This document shows positions 17,301 to 26,348 of a stretch of 64,000 nt of DNA, piece by piece; positions within the stretch are counted from its first letter, which is position 1; each line of letters opens with the position of its first letter. The stretch is from Brumimicrobium oceani (GTDB lineage Bacteria > Bacteroidota > Bacteroidia > Flavobacteriales_D > Crocinitomicaceae), in assembly GCF_003143775.1 (NCBI RefSeq), contig NZ_QFRJ01000008.1:121880-185879 (forward strand), in the 5' to 3' direction. Made by a program: the position numbers and the translations under genes. The notes under the pieces were generated by a model that searched no databases, was not told the origin of the DNA, and saw nothing but the letters and a program-made list of their open reading frames with translations.

Positions 17301-18317
17301 ATGAAGTTTAGAAGTGTATTGCCATTTGTTGCCGGTTTAGCAATTTTACAAGCCTGTTCAACACCAAAGAATGAAATAATGTGGGTTGGCGGATTCCAAA
17401 CAGAATGTGACGCTGGTGCAGGAAAATCGAAATGTTTAAAAGTCTATAATGGTGAAGATCTTGAAAATCAAAAGTGGGAAAATATGTTCGCCAGTATTGA
17501 AGGGTTTGAATATGAAGCAGGCTACATGAAGAAAATTGAAGTGAATAAAGTAGCCCTGGATGCCGAAAAGGTACCTGCGGATGCTTCTTCAATTCAATAC
17601 AAAATGGTTAAGGAATTGGAAAAGAAAGCGGATCCAAGAGTTCAGTTGAATGGAGATTGGGTGTTGACTTCAATAAATGGTGGAAATATCAACAGAATGA
17701 TTGTTTTACCTACAATGAAAATCGAACTGAATACAATGTCTATTTCTGGAAACGGAGGATGTAATTTGTACTCAACACAAATCAGCGAATTAACAACACA
17801 GAATATTAAACTGGCAAGTGCACTAGGGACTTTGATGGCTTGCGCAAACGAAAACATTGAAGAGGAATATCAAGAAGCGCTTTCTAAAGTAGAAAAATAT
17901 ACATTGAAGGGTGAAGAATTGGAATTTCAGAATAAGGAAGGAAAAGTTATCTTGACCTACATTCGAGTTGATGAATCTCAAGCCAATCCTGCATTGGGAG
18001 GATCTTGGAAAAACATTTCTATTCTTGGAGAAGAGCTAACCGAGGGACAGAAAAATCCAGAAATCATTTTCGATTTAGATAAATTAATGATTGCTGGGAC
18101 TGATGGATGCAATAATTTCAATGGTCCTATTGAAAATGCATCAAGTACTGAGCTGAAATTTGGTGCAATTGCAGGTACTAAAATGATGTGTCCAGAGATG
18201 GATATTCCAGATTCATTTCTATTGAATTTGAGTAGAGCTGTAACCTACAGCATTGATGGCGCTCACTTAGTTTTGTTTGACAAAGGCGGAAAAGAGTTAT
18301 TAGTATTCAAGAAATAA
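17301..18317 (+). CDS. Lipoprotein with DUF4377-like and two META domains
   Basis: Encodes 338 aa. The lipobox is LQAC (Cys about 19). Residues about 25-100 (MWVGGFQTEC ... FASIEGFEYEAGYMKKIEVNK) resemble DUF4377. Two META/HslJ-like domains follow, about 115-225 (NGDWVLTSINGG, GNGGCNLYS, LMACANENIEEEY) and about 233-335 (GGSWKNISILGEEL, GTDGCNNFNG, KMMCPEMDI). META-domain proteins are linked to motility and heat-shock or antibiotic tolerance, but their chemistry is unknown. The double META array suggests internal duplication. A strong terminator follows directly. Confidence 0.82.
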   Translation: MKFRSVLPFVAGLAILQACSTPKNEIMWVGGFQTECDAGAGKSKCLKVYNGEDLENQKWENMFASIEGFEYEAGYMKKIEVNKVALDAEKVPADASSIQYKMVKELEKKADPRVQLNGDWVLTSINGGNINRMIVLPTMKIELNTMSISGNGGCNLYSTQISELTTQNIKLASALGTLMACANENIEEEYQEALSKVEKYTLKGEELEFQNKEGKVILTYIRVDESQANPALGGSWKNISILGEELTEGQKNPEIIFDLDKLMIAGTDGCNNFNGPIENASSTELKFGAIAGTKMMCPEMDIPDSFLLNLSRAVTYSIDGAHLVLFDKGGKELLVFKK

Positions 18318-18342
18318 AACCGAATATTTTAATCAGATTAAG

Positions 18343-18371
18343 GCGAATCCAACTGTTGGGTTCGCTTTTTT
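18343..18371 (+). terminator. Rho-independent terminator after the META lipoprotein gene
   Basis: A 10-bp stem (GCGAATCCAA at 18343-18352 with TTGGGTTCGC at 18356-18365, one G:U pair) with a 3-base loop is followed by six T. It ends the gene 26 bp upstream. The rest of the gap up to 18615 is AT-rich and shows no gene. Confidence 0.85.
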
Positions 18372-18615
18372 ATTCTAATGCTTTGATTTCTATTTGGTTG
18401 TGGTAATTTTTTAACGCTGTGCTCAAATTGTTTCTTCACAGAATAGTAAATGAAGTCTAAAATAGCTATATTGGGGAATAGGTTTTGAGTATTCTATTTT
18501 CAGCAGCCTGTGAACAAAATTTATCTCCCCTACTTTTTAAATTCAAATAGTTGGAAAATAAAGGAATTTATCCCAACAATTTGTTTTAATCTTGCAATTC
18601 GAAATAATAATAAAA

Positions 18616-19782
18616 ATGAAATTAAAGTTTAAACATTCTCTTTTAGTTATGCTATCCTTACTAAGTTTTGGATATGCAAATGCACAATCTCAAATCATCA
18701 AATTAGACAGTGAAAATGGTTCGTTCAAAAACTTTCCTATTTTGCCAGATAATGAAGTCTTTGCAATTGAAGGAGAAATTGATAAATCAATAAAATTGGT
18801 CGAAATAGCGATCAGCGAAGAGAAATCTGGGAAAGATCCCGTTCTGTATAGTTGGAACAGATCTTTGAATAATAATTCAGAAAGTTTTTCTGTGATTATC
18901 ACTCAGCCTTTAAAAGCTGGTGCAACTTATGATTTTACCATCACCACTTTTAAATCTTTAGAAACAGAGGCCAAAAAGAAAATCTTAGGAAATATTTTGA
19001 TCAGAAGTCATCACTTAATTCAAAGTGAAGTGATACTGAAGAAAAATGAAATTAGAGTAAACGACACCAAAGGATTAATTAAAGGATTAAATGAAATTGC
19101 TCATCAAGGAATAGCGCTTCAAAGATCAAGAAATGGAATTGAATTCAATGGATTATCAGGTTTAGTGGAAAGTGAGATTAAGAAATTAAATAAATTGAAA
19201 ATCAAAAACCTGATGCGCAAGCGAAAGACAATAGAGAAAGATTCAATTTCAGTTGCTGCACTAAATAAGAAAATTGATTATTTAACGGAATTGATTCTAA
19301 CGGAAATTAAACCATTCATTTCTTCTGAGTTGGTGGAGCAATACCGAAAATACGTAATTACTGAAGTGAAAACGAGAAAAGGAAACTTTACTTTACCAAT
19401 TAATGGAGGGCTTTACGCTTGGAATCTGAATTCGAACATTAATAATGTAAGTTTTTCAAATACAGGCTTAACACCTGGAGTAGGGTTCACACTTCCTTTT
19501 AAAAGGTCTTTTAGTGTTAAAGGAAAATCGATCAGCTCATTAGGACTTTCTTTGGGTGTTTTAACCAATAAACTGGAAGATGGAAATGGAGATCGTTATG
19601 GAACACCTACAATAAATCTTCCTGTTTACGGTGCACTTGGAGTAAATATATTTAGAGTAATTAGGGTGAATGCCGGTGTTTTAATGGTGAGTAATCTTGA
19701 TAACCCAACAAACAAATTAAAGTTCTTGCCAACATTTGGTATTGCTTTAGAATTAGACGCATGGATTGGAGTAAGAAAATAG
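18616..19782 (+). CDS. Hypothetical outer-membrane/periplasmic protein
   Basis: Encodes 388 aa from the ATG at 18616; an in-frame TTG at 18592 would place eight extra residues before the signal peptide. Residues 1-25 are a signal peptide ending in YANAQ. A central helical region (about 145-250) is lysine-rich. The last ~130 residues alternate glycine and hydrophobic residues (PINGGLYAWNLN, GVGFTLPF, GLSLGVLTN, GVNIFRVIRVNAGVLM, LELDAWIGVRK), which fits outer-membrane beta strands. The next gene begins inside its last codons (22-bp overlap), so the two are coupled. I do not recognise the family. Confidence 0.65.
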   Translation: MKLKFKHSLLVMLSLLSFGYANAQSQIIKLDSENGSFKNFPILPDNEVFAIEGEIDKSIKLVEIAISEEKSGKDPVLYSWNRSLNNNSESFSVIITQPLKAGATYDFTITTFKSLETEAKKKILGNILIRSHHLIQSEVILKKNEIRVNDTKGLIKGLNEIAHQGIALQRSRNGIEFNGLSGLVESEIKKLNKLKIKNLMRKRKTIEKDSISVAALNKKIDYLTELILTEIKPFISSELVEQYRKYVITEVKTRKGNFTLPINGGLYAWNLNSNINNVSFSNTGLTPGVGFTLPFKRSFSVKGKSISSLGLSLGVLTNKLEDGNGDRYGTPTINLPVYGALGVNIFRVIRVNAGVLMVSNLDNPTNKLKFLPTFGIALELDAWIGVRK

Positions 19783-21173
19783 GAATAACAATACTTTCTG
19801 TATTAATTTTAGCATCATGTTCTTCTAGGAAAAATTACGGTTCTGTATATTTTGCTAGAGGTGACGTTTTCAGCGATTCGTCAATTTATGACGGCACAAC
19901 TGTGGGCGATTATATGGCTTTTTCAGATTCAATCAATGAATATGTTGGAAGCGTAATTCTTGATGATATTAATAAAGGCGATACAGATTATGCTCAAGAA
20001 TCACTGGGTGCACTTATGGATTCCATAGTAGCAGTCGATTTTGTTTCAGCCGACACTTTGGAGTTTGATGTGGAAATCGAAATTGATACAGTTATTACCA
20101 AAGATGTTGTTCTTTCTGATTCTAATACAGTTCTTTTAGAAGAAACAGAAAATGATTCTATTCAAAATGAAACAATGCGCATTGCTGATTCTCTAATCGC
20201 TAATGAAATCATAATTTTACCTGATTCTGTTGTTGATATTCCCGCTTCCTATGACTCTTTGAATGTTGAGAAGTCTGCGGTGGTTAAGGACACAATTTTG
20301 AATATCGAATCAACAGATAGTTCATCAATAATTAAATCAGATTCTTTAACGAAAACCATTTCACCTTCTATTGAAGAGAGGGACGATCAAATTGATTCAA
20401 CTTCAACGAAAATTATTTATACTGATACAATAGGCATCATCCGTGAAAAAGAAATTCAGAACAGCAATGATTCAAAAGAAATAGAGGGTAGGACAAGGGA
20501 TAATAAAACTCCTAAAATCATTCCGGTAATAATTCCTACCAAACAAAAGGAAAAAGCCGATACATTAAAAAATAGTAAGATAGAATCTACAAAGACCATT
20601 GGGAAATCTGACGAGATAGAGATTATTGAAGTAGACGAAATCGAAAGCGTTAAATCAAAAGAAGATTCAATCCAAAATGTTCTAAACGAAGCAAAAGCAC
20701 TAGAGGAATCTGATAGATTAGCTAAAGAAAAATCAAAAGCTGATTCAATTTCTAAAAGCAATGTTTTGTACTTAAAAGAACTAGATTCAATTAAGAAAAT
20801 CAATGAAAGCTTGAGGAATGAATCTAAAACCAAACACTCAGCGATTGATACCTTAATTTACTCTGTCTTTTTTGCTTCAGGTGAAAAGGAGCTAAGTGAA
20901 GCAAACAAGAAAGTGCTTCAAGAATTAGTGAAGGATGCAGAAAACAAAAACTACGCTCTGCAATTATCGGGTTATGCCGATAAATCGGGTTCAGCAAGTT
21001 TTAACAAAATCCTAAGTGAACAAAGAGTAAAGAATGTCCTGAATTATTTAATCGCACAAGGATTAGACGATAGAAAAATTCATTTCCAGTCTTTCGGAGA
21101 TAAATACTCACCGAATGCCAACGACCTAAACCGAAGAATCGTTTATTGTAGTTTGATTTTGATTAATTATTAA
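19761..21173 (+). CDS. OmpA-family lipoprotein with long low-complexity linker
   Basis: Encodes 470 aa. The N-terminus is a lipoprotein signal with lipobox LASC (Cys about 20). A long Asp/Ser/Ile-rich linker (about 90-350) with repeated short acidic words (DS, SDS, DSI) separates it from a C-terminal OmpA-like peptidoglycan-binding domain (about 365-465: IYSVFFASGEKELSEANKK, LQLSGYADKSGS, SEQRVKNVLNYL, IHFQSFGDKYS, NRRIVYCSL). It probably tethers the outer membrane to peptidoglycan. The start overlaps the preceding membrane-protein gene, and the two probably form a complex. Confidence 0.82.
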   Translation: MDWSKKIGITILSVLILASCSSRKNYGSVYFARGDVFSDSSIYDGTTVGDYMAFSDSINEYVGSVILDDINKGDTDYAQESLGALMDSIVAVDFVSADTLEFDVEIEIDTVITKDVVLSDSNTVLLEETENDSIQNETMRIADSLIANEIIILPDSVVDIPASYDSLNVEKSAVVKDTILNIESTDSSSIIKSDSLTKTISPSIEERDDQIDSTSTKIIYTDTIGIIREKEIQNSNDSKEIEGRTRDNKTPKIIPVIIPTKQKEKADTLKNSKIESTKTIGKSDEIEIIEVDEIESVKSKEDSIQNVLNEAKALEESDRLAKEKSKADSISKSNVLYLKELDSIKKINESLRNESKTKHSAIDTLIYSVFFASGEKELSEANKKVLQELVKDAENKNYALQLSGYADKSGSASFNKILSEQRVKNVLNYLIAQGLDDRKIHFQSFGDKYSPNANDLNRRIVYCSLILINY

Positions 21174-21398
21174 ACGTCAATATTTATCTTGTAGTGTTCT
21201 GGTTATTATGGCGATAAAGGCTTTGTAATGATTGAAAGAAAATGATAAAAACCTCCATGTTCTTTAGGAACTGAACTTTACTTTCGGCCTCTTCAATTAT
21301 TAATTATCATCTCCCCATCAAGTCAACTTCAAGTCAAGCCAAAATTCGTAATTAATTGATTCGTAATTCGTAATTATTTCCCAACCACCTGAACAAAC

Positions 21399-21433
21399 CC
21401 AAGCTGTCGCGAGATTCCATCTCGTGACCTTGG
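21399..21433. repeat. REP-like hairpin, copy 1
   Basis: An imperfect palindrome: outer arms CCAAG/CTTGG and inner arms GTCGCGAGAT/ATCTCGTGAC (one G:T) around TCC. It sits 12 bp beyond the stop of the minus-strand T9SS gene. The same element recurs at 24244-24301 and, in its core, at 51549-51571, so it is a dispersed repeat. It may end transcripts but has no T run on either side. Confidence 0.7.
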
Positions 21434-21445
21434 TTTAAACTCTTT

Positions 21446-23416
21446 CTACTTCCTCACATCCATAAACCCTTGCTTCACCACCTCACATTCCGTTAATTCA
21501 CAATCCACAAAATCCCCGTCTATCTTAAACGAAATCTTATAAAAATAAGTTCCATCATTAACAATTTCCCCACTCTTAGTTTCACCATTCCATAACTTAT
21601 GTTCTCCTTTTGTTAAATCTCCCGCATTTTCAAAAACAAGATTTCCCCAGCGGTTTAATATACTCAACTTGTAACTCACAGGAAGATTCACTTTAACATT
21701 GAAATAATCATTTACACCATCATTGTTAGGCGTAAAAACATTAGGAAGAGAAGCAACCAAGCTATCAAAGATGAAAACCGTAAAAGAAACAGTATCTGCG
21801 CAAATACTATCTGTTTTCCATGCAATAAGTTCTATTTCATAAGTTCCTGATGTGTCTGTCCAAAAACCAGAAAATTGATTTCCTTGGTAATCTCCATTGA
21901 GCGACCAACTGTAGTCTGTGGCATTGACTGAATTGTTATGTAAATTAATCTGAATAGGAGCCGTACCACTTATTGGGTTGGTTGCAAAAGCTGCTTTGGT
22001 GTCTATTACTGGGACAACAGTAACAACTGTATCTGTGCTACACCCAAATTTATCAATATAAAAAAGCGTGTAATCACCAGCTGACAAACCATTAAAAGTA
22101 TTCGCCGAATTAGCCGTTAAAGTATCTCCATTTTTATTCACAGCCCCAAATTGAACTACATTATTAGGTACATTCTGCATTTTTATTTTCCCTGTAGAAA
22201 AACTACATACCGAATTAAAAGTGGAACTTATAATTTCAGAAGGATGCGAAACACCAATGCTGATAGGTTTTACCACAGAACAACTGTCCGTATTCCATAT
22301 ACGCACGGTGTAAACTTGGCTGCTGTCCCCTGAAAATATGGGGTTGGGGCAATCTGTGCAGCTTAAATCGTTTATTGCAGAAGAGTCTGAGAGGGCTGAC
22401 CATTCGTAGCTTTGTCCTCCTGTGGCTTGGAGTTGGAGGGTTTGGCCAAAGCAGATGGTGGTGTCTGGGGTGAGGGTGGAGGAGAAGGTGTCGCAGGGGG
22501 AGGTGTAAGCATTAATAAATATTAGATGAGTATTATTTGCTCCGGTATTTTGTGTTGGATATTTAACATGTTGAAGTTTCATAGAGTAATTTGTAGTATT
22601 AGAATTCAAATTAGTTGAAATGTCTGCTATGGCATCAGTTTCATTCATGGTATTGTTTGATACATCATCATCTAAACCATTGAATGTTTGATTTTCGTAA
22701 TAAAAATGACCCTTGGCTCCACCACATGATCTTTGATTGTTTATTAAATCGCTACCGCCAATTATACCGAGTAAATTTCCATTTAAATTTACTGCTGTTC
22801 CGTCATTTAAAGTGTTACAAGACCTGTCACTAAAAATTGATAACCCCACTGGATTTGAGGTGTTTATTGGATTCATGCTCGTAAATTCATAGATATTTTG
22901 ACCTGTATAATCTTGATTGTTTATCCATAGGTTAGTGGTTACAGTGTTCATGTTTGGATTATCATATTCTAAATAGATTATCGGAGAATACCAACCCCAA
23001 TTAATACCTTCTGTAACACCAGGGACATAAATAGAAAAAGATCCTGTTGTGGTGATCCATGCTGAATTTGTTAAATCCCTAACAAATAATTTTCCTGGTG
23101 TAGCAGATGGATGTAGATGATTAACATTCATAATATAATTAGAGCTGTCAATTTCGATATTATTTCCATTTATTTTTACGTATTTTATTTTAGGAAATCC
23201 TGTTGAATACACAAATAATAAAAGCTTTCTAATGCTACTTCCTGAAGGAAAGTGTAAATGTAAGGAATCATATAGTGCGCCACCTGTTCCGCTAGATAAT
23301 CCGCCAGCCGTAACCCCACCACTAAAAGCATCTTGATGGTAAATGCTTTGTGTGAAACCCAAATTTGAGCTTATACAAAGAATAAATATGAATTGTAGTA
23401 AGTAAATTTTTTTCAT
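21446..23416 (-). CDS. T9SS type B sorting-domain (CHU_C) secreted protein, copy 1
   Basis: Encodes 656 aa. A signal peptide (residues 1-23) is followed by an N-terminal beta-rich domain with a TGG/SSGTGGA glycine stretch, a TPDTTICFGQTLQLQATGG segment typical of adhesin-like modules, a PKD-like domain (about 480-555) and the C-terminal gliding-motility-associated CHU_C domain (about 565-650: PNVFTPNNDGVNDYF, ILNRWGNLVFENA, GTYFYKISF). The last domain targets proteins to the type IX secretion system, so this is an exported or surface protein. Its C-terminal coding half is nearly identical in DNA sequence to the paralogue at 24314-26284. Confidence 0.88.
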   Translation of the reverse strand: MKKIYLLQFIFILCISSNLGFTQSIYHQDAFSGGVTAGGLSSGTGGALYDSLHLHFPSGSSIRKLLLFVYSTGFPKIKYVKINGNNIEIDSSNYIMNVNHLHPSATPGKLFVRDLTNSAWITTTGSFSIYVPGVTEGINWGWYSPIIYLEYDNPNMNTVTTNLWINNQDYTGQNIYEFTSMNPINTSNPVGLSIFSDRSCNTLNDGTAVNLNGNLLGIIGGSDLINNQRSCGGAKGHFYYENQTFNGLDDDVSNNTMNETDAIADISTNLNSNTTNYSMKLQHVKYPTQNTGANNTHLIFINAYTSPCDTFSSTLTPDTTICFGQTLQLQATGGQSYEWSALSDSSAINDLSCTDCPNPIFSGDSSQVYTVRIWNTDSCSVVKPISIGVSHPSEIISSTFNSVCSFSTGKIKMQNVPNNVVQFGAVNKNGDTLTANSANTFNGLSAGDYTLFYIDKFGCSTDTVVTVVPVIDTKAAFATNPISGTAPIQINLHNNSVNATDYSWSLNGDYQGNQFSGFWTDTSGTYEIELIAWKTDSICADTVSFTVFIFDSLVASLPNVFTPNNDGVNDYFNVKVNLPVSYKLSILNRWGNLVFENAGDLTKGEHKLWNGETKSGEIVNDGTYFYKISFKIDGDFVDCELTECEVVKQGFMDVRK

Positions 23417-23572
23417 AATTCAAATGTAAGCTATTGCTGTTGTAAATGTCGATAATTAATAGAGAATTTTCAAACTAATTTTAAAATAAATGTTAATAAA
23501 ATTTGTTTTATGTTTTTTTTTTTATGAAGTTAGCTTAATTATTACTATAAATATACACTAAAAACAAACATT

Positions 23573-24295
23573 ATGAAAAGTATGAAATTTATTTTATCAA
23601 GCATGATTTTAGGGTTTGCTTTTATTTTAACAGCCCAAACCCCTTCTCAAAATAATATTTGGAGTATGACAGGTCAATATTATGATTCTGATGATGGGTA
23701 TATATATTCCCTCCCCACCCAAAATCCAAACATCGGTTACGATGGTTTACCCGCCTCAAATGCCTCAAACGCCATGCAAGATGCAAACGGAGATTTGCTC
23801 TTCTTTATTGTAGATGGTGAGATTTATGATAAGGAAGGATATATGATTGGGAATTTATCTTGGATATCAAGTCCTACTAATGAAGTGAAGGGGACGTCCG
23901 AAATTGCCATTATTCCACAACCTGGTAATTGTAGCGTTTATTATATCGTTGCAGCAGGATCTCAAGATTTTTTGAATACAAACTATAACAGGAAGCCTTA
24001 TTTGGCAAAACTGGATCTTAGCCAATACAGTGATATTAATGCCAGTCGAAAAGGTAAGCTGATTGAGTGTGTTTCTATTCAAAGTATTTTGCCAAGTAAT
24101 GCAACGCCGATCGAAGGGCAGCCAATTAGACAGGCCAATGTTTATATTGCGGCATCTAAGTTAAGGAATGATAATTCTCGTTTAGTATTTATAACCACTC
24201 CGTATAGGTTGTATCGATTTAAAGTCGATAATAATGGTTTTCCCCAAGCTGTCGCGAGATTCCATCCCAAGCTGTCGCGAGATTCCATCTCGTGA
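23573..24295 (+). pseudogene. Small secreted protein, probably 3'-truncated by duplication junction
   Basis: Reads as 240 aa with a signal peptide (about 1-22). The segment NPNIGYDGLPAS ... NAMQDANGDLLFF ... EIYDKEGY is shared with the paralogue at 26349-27197, and the general look is of a beta-propeller protein. Alignment to the paralogue stops at NGF; from there the reading frame runs into the REP-like hairpin and ends in the meaningless tail PQAVARFHPKLSRDSIS. The gene has therefore lost its original 3' end. It is divergent from the T9SS-B gene copy 1. Whether the shortened product is made is unknown. Confidence 0.6.
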
Positions 24296-24301
24296 CCTTG
24301 G
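24244..24301. repeat. REP-like hairpin, copies 2a (partial) and 2b (complete)
   Basis: The element described at 21399-21433 occurs here as a partial copy (24244-24266) followed directly by a full copy (24267-24301). It sits at the junction of the duplicated block, between the truncated small secreted protein and the stop of the second T9SS gene. Confidence 0.7.
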
Positions 24302-24313
24302 TTTAAACTCTTT

Positions 24314-26284
24314 CTACTTCCTCACATCCACAAACCCTTGCTTCACCACCTCACATTCCGTTAATTCACAATCCACAAAATCCCCGCCTATCTTAAACGA
24401 AATCTTATAAAAATAAGTTCCATCATTAACAATTTCCCCACTCTTAGTTTCACCATTCCATAACTTATGTTCTCCTTTTGTTAAATCTCCCGCATTTTCA
24501 AAAACAAGATTTCCCCAGCGGTTTAGAATACTCAACTTGTAACTCACAGGAAGATTCACTTTGACATTAAAAAAGTCATTTACACCATCATTGTTAGGTG
24601 TAAAAACATTAGGAAGAGAAGCAACCAAGCTATCAAAGATGAAAACCGTAAAAGAAACAGTATCTGCACAAATACTATCCGTTTTCCACGCAATAAGTTC
24701 TATATTGTATGTTCCTGAAGTATCTGCCCAAAACCCTGAAAAAGAATTGCCTTGGTATGCATCATTGATCCACCAACTGTAATCTGTAGCGTTTTGCGAT
24801 TGATTGGTCAAATTAATATAGATAGGAGCAGTTCCTTTTTTAGGATAAGCGTTGAATTGGGCAACGGTATTAATAATGGGTTCAACGTAAATTAATGTAT
24901 CATTACTACATCCATATTTATCAATATAAAAAACAGTGTAATTTCCAGCAGATAAACCTGTAAAATCATTTCCCGAAGTTGGATTTATCGTGTCTCCACT
25001 AGGATTTACTGCTCCTAACTGAACAGCTTTCTCTGGCAAGTCTTCTACCAAAATTTTTCCTGTTGAAAAACTACAAGTGGAACGGTACATTTTGGCATTT
25101 ATGGGCTGTGGCTGACTTACATTAATATGCACTGATTTTACAACTGAACAGCTGTCCGTATTCCAAGTTCTAACGGTATAGGTTTGACTGCTATCTCCTG
25201 AGAATATAGGATTGGGGCAATCTGTGCAACTTAAATCGGTTAGAGCGGAAGGGTCTGTGAGGGCTGACCATTCGTATCCAGTAGATGTGGTTGTCGAAAC
25301 CCCGCCTGTGGCTTGGAGTTGTAGAGTTTGGCCAAAGCAGATTGTGGTGTCTGGGGTGATTGTGGAGGTGAAGGTTTGGCAGGGGGAGGAGTAGGTGAGG
25401 AAGAAGGAGAGGTAATAATCATGTGCATTGGAGGAGTTGATGTTTTCCCATTTAAAACTCCAGTCTAAAGATGTTGAATTATTGGTGGTATATCCAGAAA
25501 TGTTAGCTAAACCATCACTTCCTCCCATAATATTATCAGCAGTATCGTCATCTAATCCAAAAAGCTGATTGTATTGGTAATAAAAGTGACCTTTAACGCC
25601 TGCACAGTTATAGTTGATGTTAACGTTATCAGCCTCTGATAGTAAACCAATTTGATTATTGTTAATTTGGATATTGGATCCTGCATCACCAGGGCAAGCA
25701 ATAATGTCAGAGTATAGTGAAAACCCAACTGGATGGAGGTTGTTGATAGGTAGAATGTTATCAATGTTATAAGAAGTGCTGACAGAAGTTAAGTCTTTGT
25801 TATTAATGAAAATAGAGGTTGCCGTTTTAGTAAGGACAGAATTTTCATAAACTATGTAGAGAAATGCTGAAGTAAATTTGGTTAGGTTTAAATTTTGCGA
25901 AACTGTAATGTTATAAATAAGTGTTGAAGGTGAAATGTCGCTTGTAATATCTTTCTGGTAAATCGTATTTTTACTGAAAAATGATGATGCGTAAAAGCTT
26001 GATATAGCATCATTATTATTGAATGAATATTTTGTTCCATTAATAGTGATATCATCTGAAACAATATTTTCACCAACACTAAAAGCAATAAGAATGGCCT
26101 TTTTTATAGTGCTTCCTGGCTCAATAAAAACATCGACTACACCTGTTCCAGCTCCACCTCCAGCTGAAAAACCTCCTCCTGTTACTCCACATTTACAAAT
26201 ATCTTGGTATAAAACCACTTGCCCTGTAATGAAACTGTGGCTGTTGATGAATAATAGTAGAAAAATTTTTGTAATAAGTTTCAT
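24314..26284 (-). CDS. T9SS type B sorting-domain (CHU_C) secreted protein, copy 2
   Basis: Encodes 656 aa, paralogue of the gene at 21446-23416. Signal peptide about 1-21, a glycine-rich GGGFSAGGGAGTG stretch, a diverged N-terminal domain, then the TPDTTICFGQTLQLQATGG, PKD-like and CHU_C modules almost identical to copy 1. The N-terminal ~300 residues differ strongly from copy 1 while the C-terminal ~330 are close to identical, which points to gene conversion of the 3' half or selection for a variable exposed domain. Exported through the type IX system by family knowledge. Confidence 0.88.
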   Translation of the reverse strand: MKLITKIFLLLFINSHSFITGQVVLYQDICKCGVTGGGFSAGGGAGTGVVDVFIEPGSTIKKAILIAFSVGENIVSDDITINGTKYSFNNNDAISSFYASSFFSKNTIYQKDITSDISPSTLIYNITVSQNLNLTKFTSAFLYIVYENSVLTKTATSIFINNKDLTSVSTSYNIDNILPINNLHPVGFSLYSDIIACPGDAGSNIQINNNQIGLLSEADNVNINYNCAGVKGHFYYQYNQLFGLDDDTADNIMGGSDGLANISGYTTNNSTSLDWSFKWENINSSNAHDYYLSFFLTYSSPCQTFTSTITPDTTICFGQTLQLQATGGVSTTTSTGYEWSALTDPSALTDLSCTDCPNPIFSGDSSQTYTVRTWNTDSCSVVKSVHINVSQPQPINAKMYRSTCSFSTGKILVEDLPEKAVQLGAVNPSGDTINPTSGNDFTGLSAGNYTVFYIDKYGCSNDTLIYVEPIINTVAQFNAYPKKGTAPIYINLTNQSQNATDYSWWINDAYQGNSFSGFWADTSGTYNIELIAWKTDSICADTVSFTVFIFDSLVASLPNVFTPNNDGVNDFFNVKVNLPVSYKLSILNRWGNLVFENAGDLTKGEHKLWNGETKSGEIVNDGTYFYKISFKIGGDFVDCELTECEVVKQGFVDVRK

Positions 26285-26348
26285 AGATACTTTTTAATAA
26301 CAAATATATAATTTGTTTTAGTGTTTTTTTTTTTTATGAAATTCGTGA

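Noticed and set aside
20456..20833. 125-aa minus-strand Ser-rich frame
   Set aside because: It is a shadow of the low-complexity Asp/Ser linker of the OmpA lipoprotein.
25212..25394. 60-aa plus-strand frame
   Set aside because: It is antisense to the conserved TPDTTICFGQTLQ module of T9SS copy 2.
21446..26284. Assembly duplication artefact
   Set aside because: The two T9SS genes differ widely in their N-terminal halves, so the duplication is real, not a mis-assembly of one locus.
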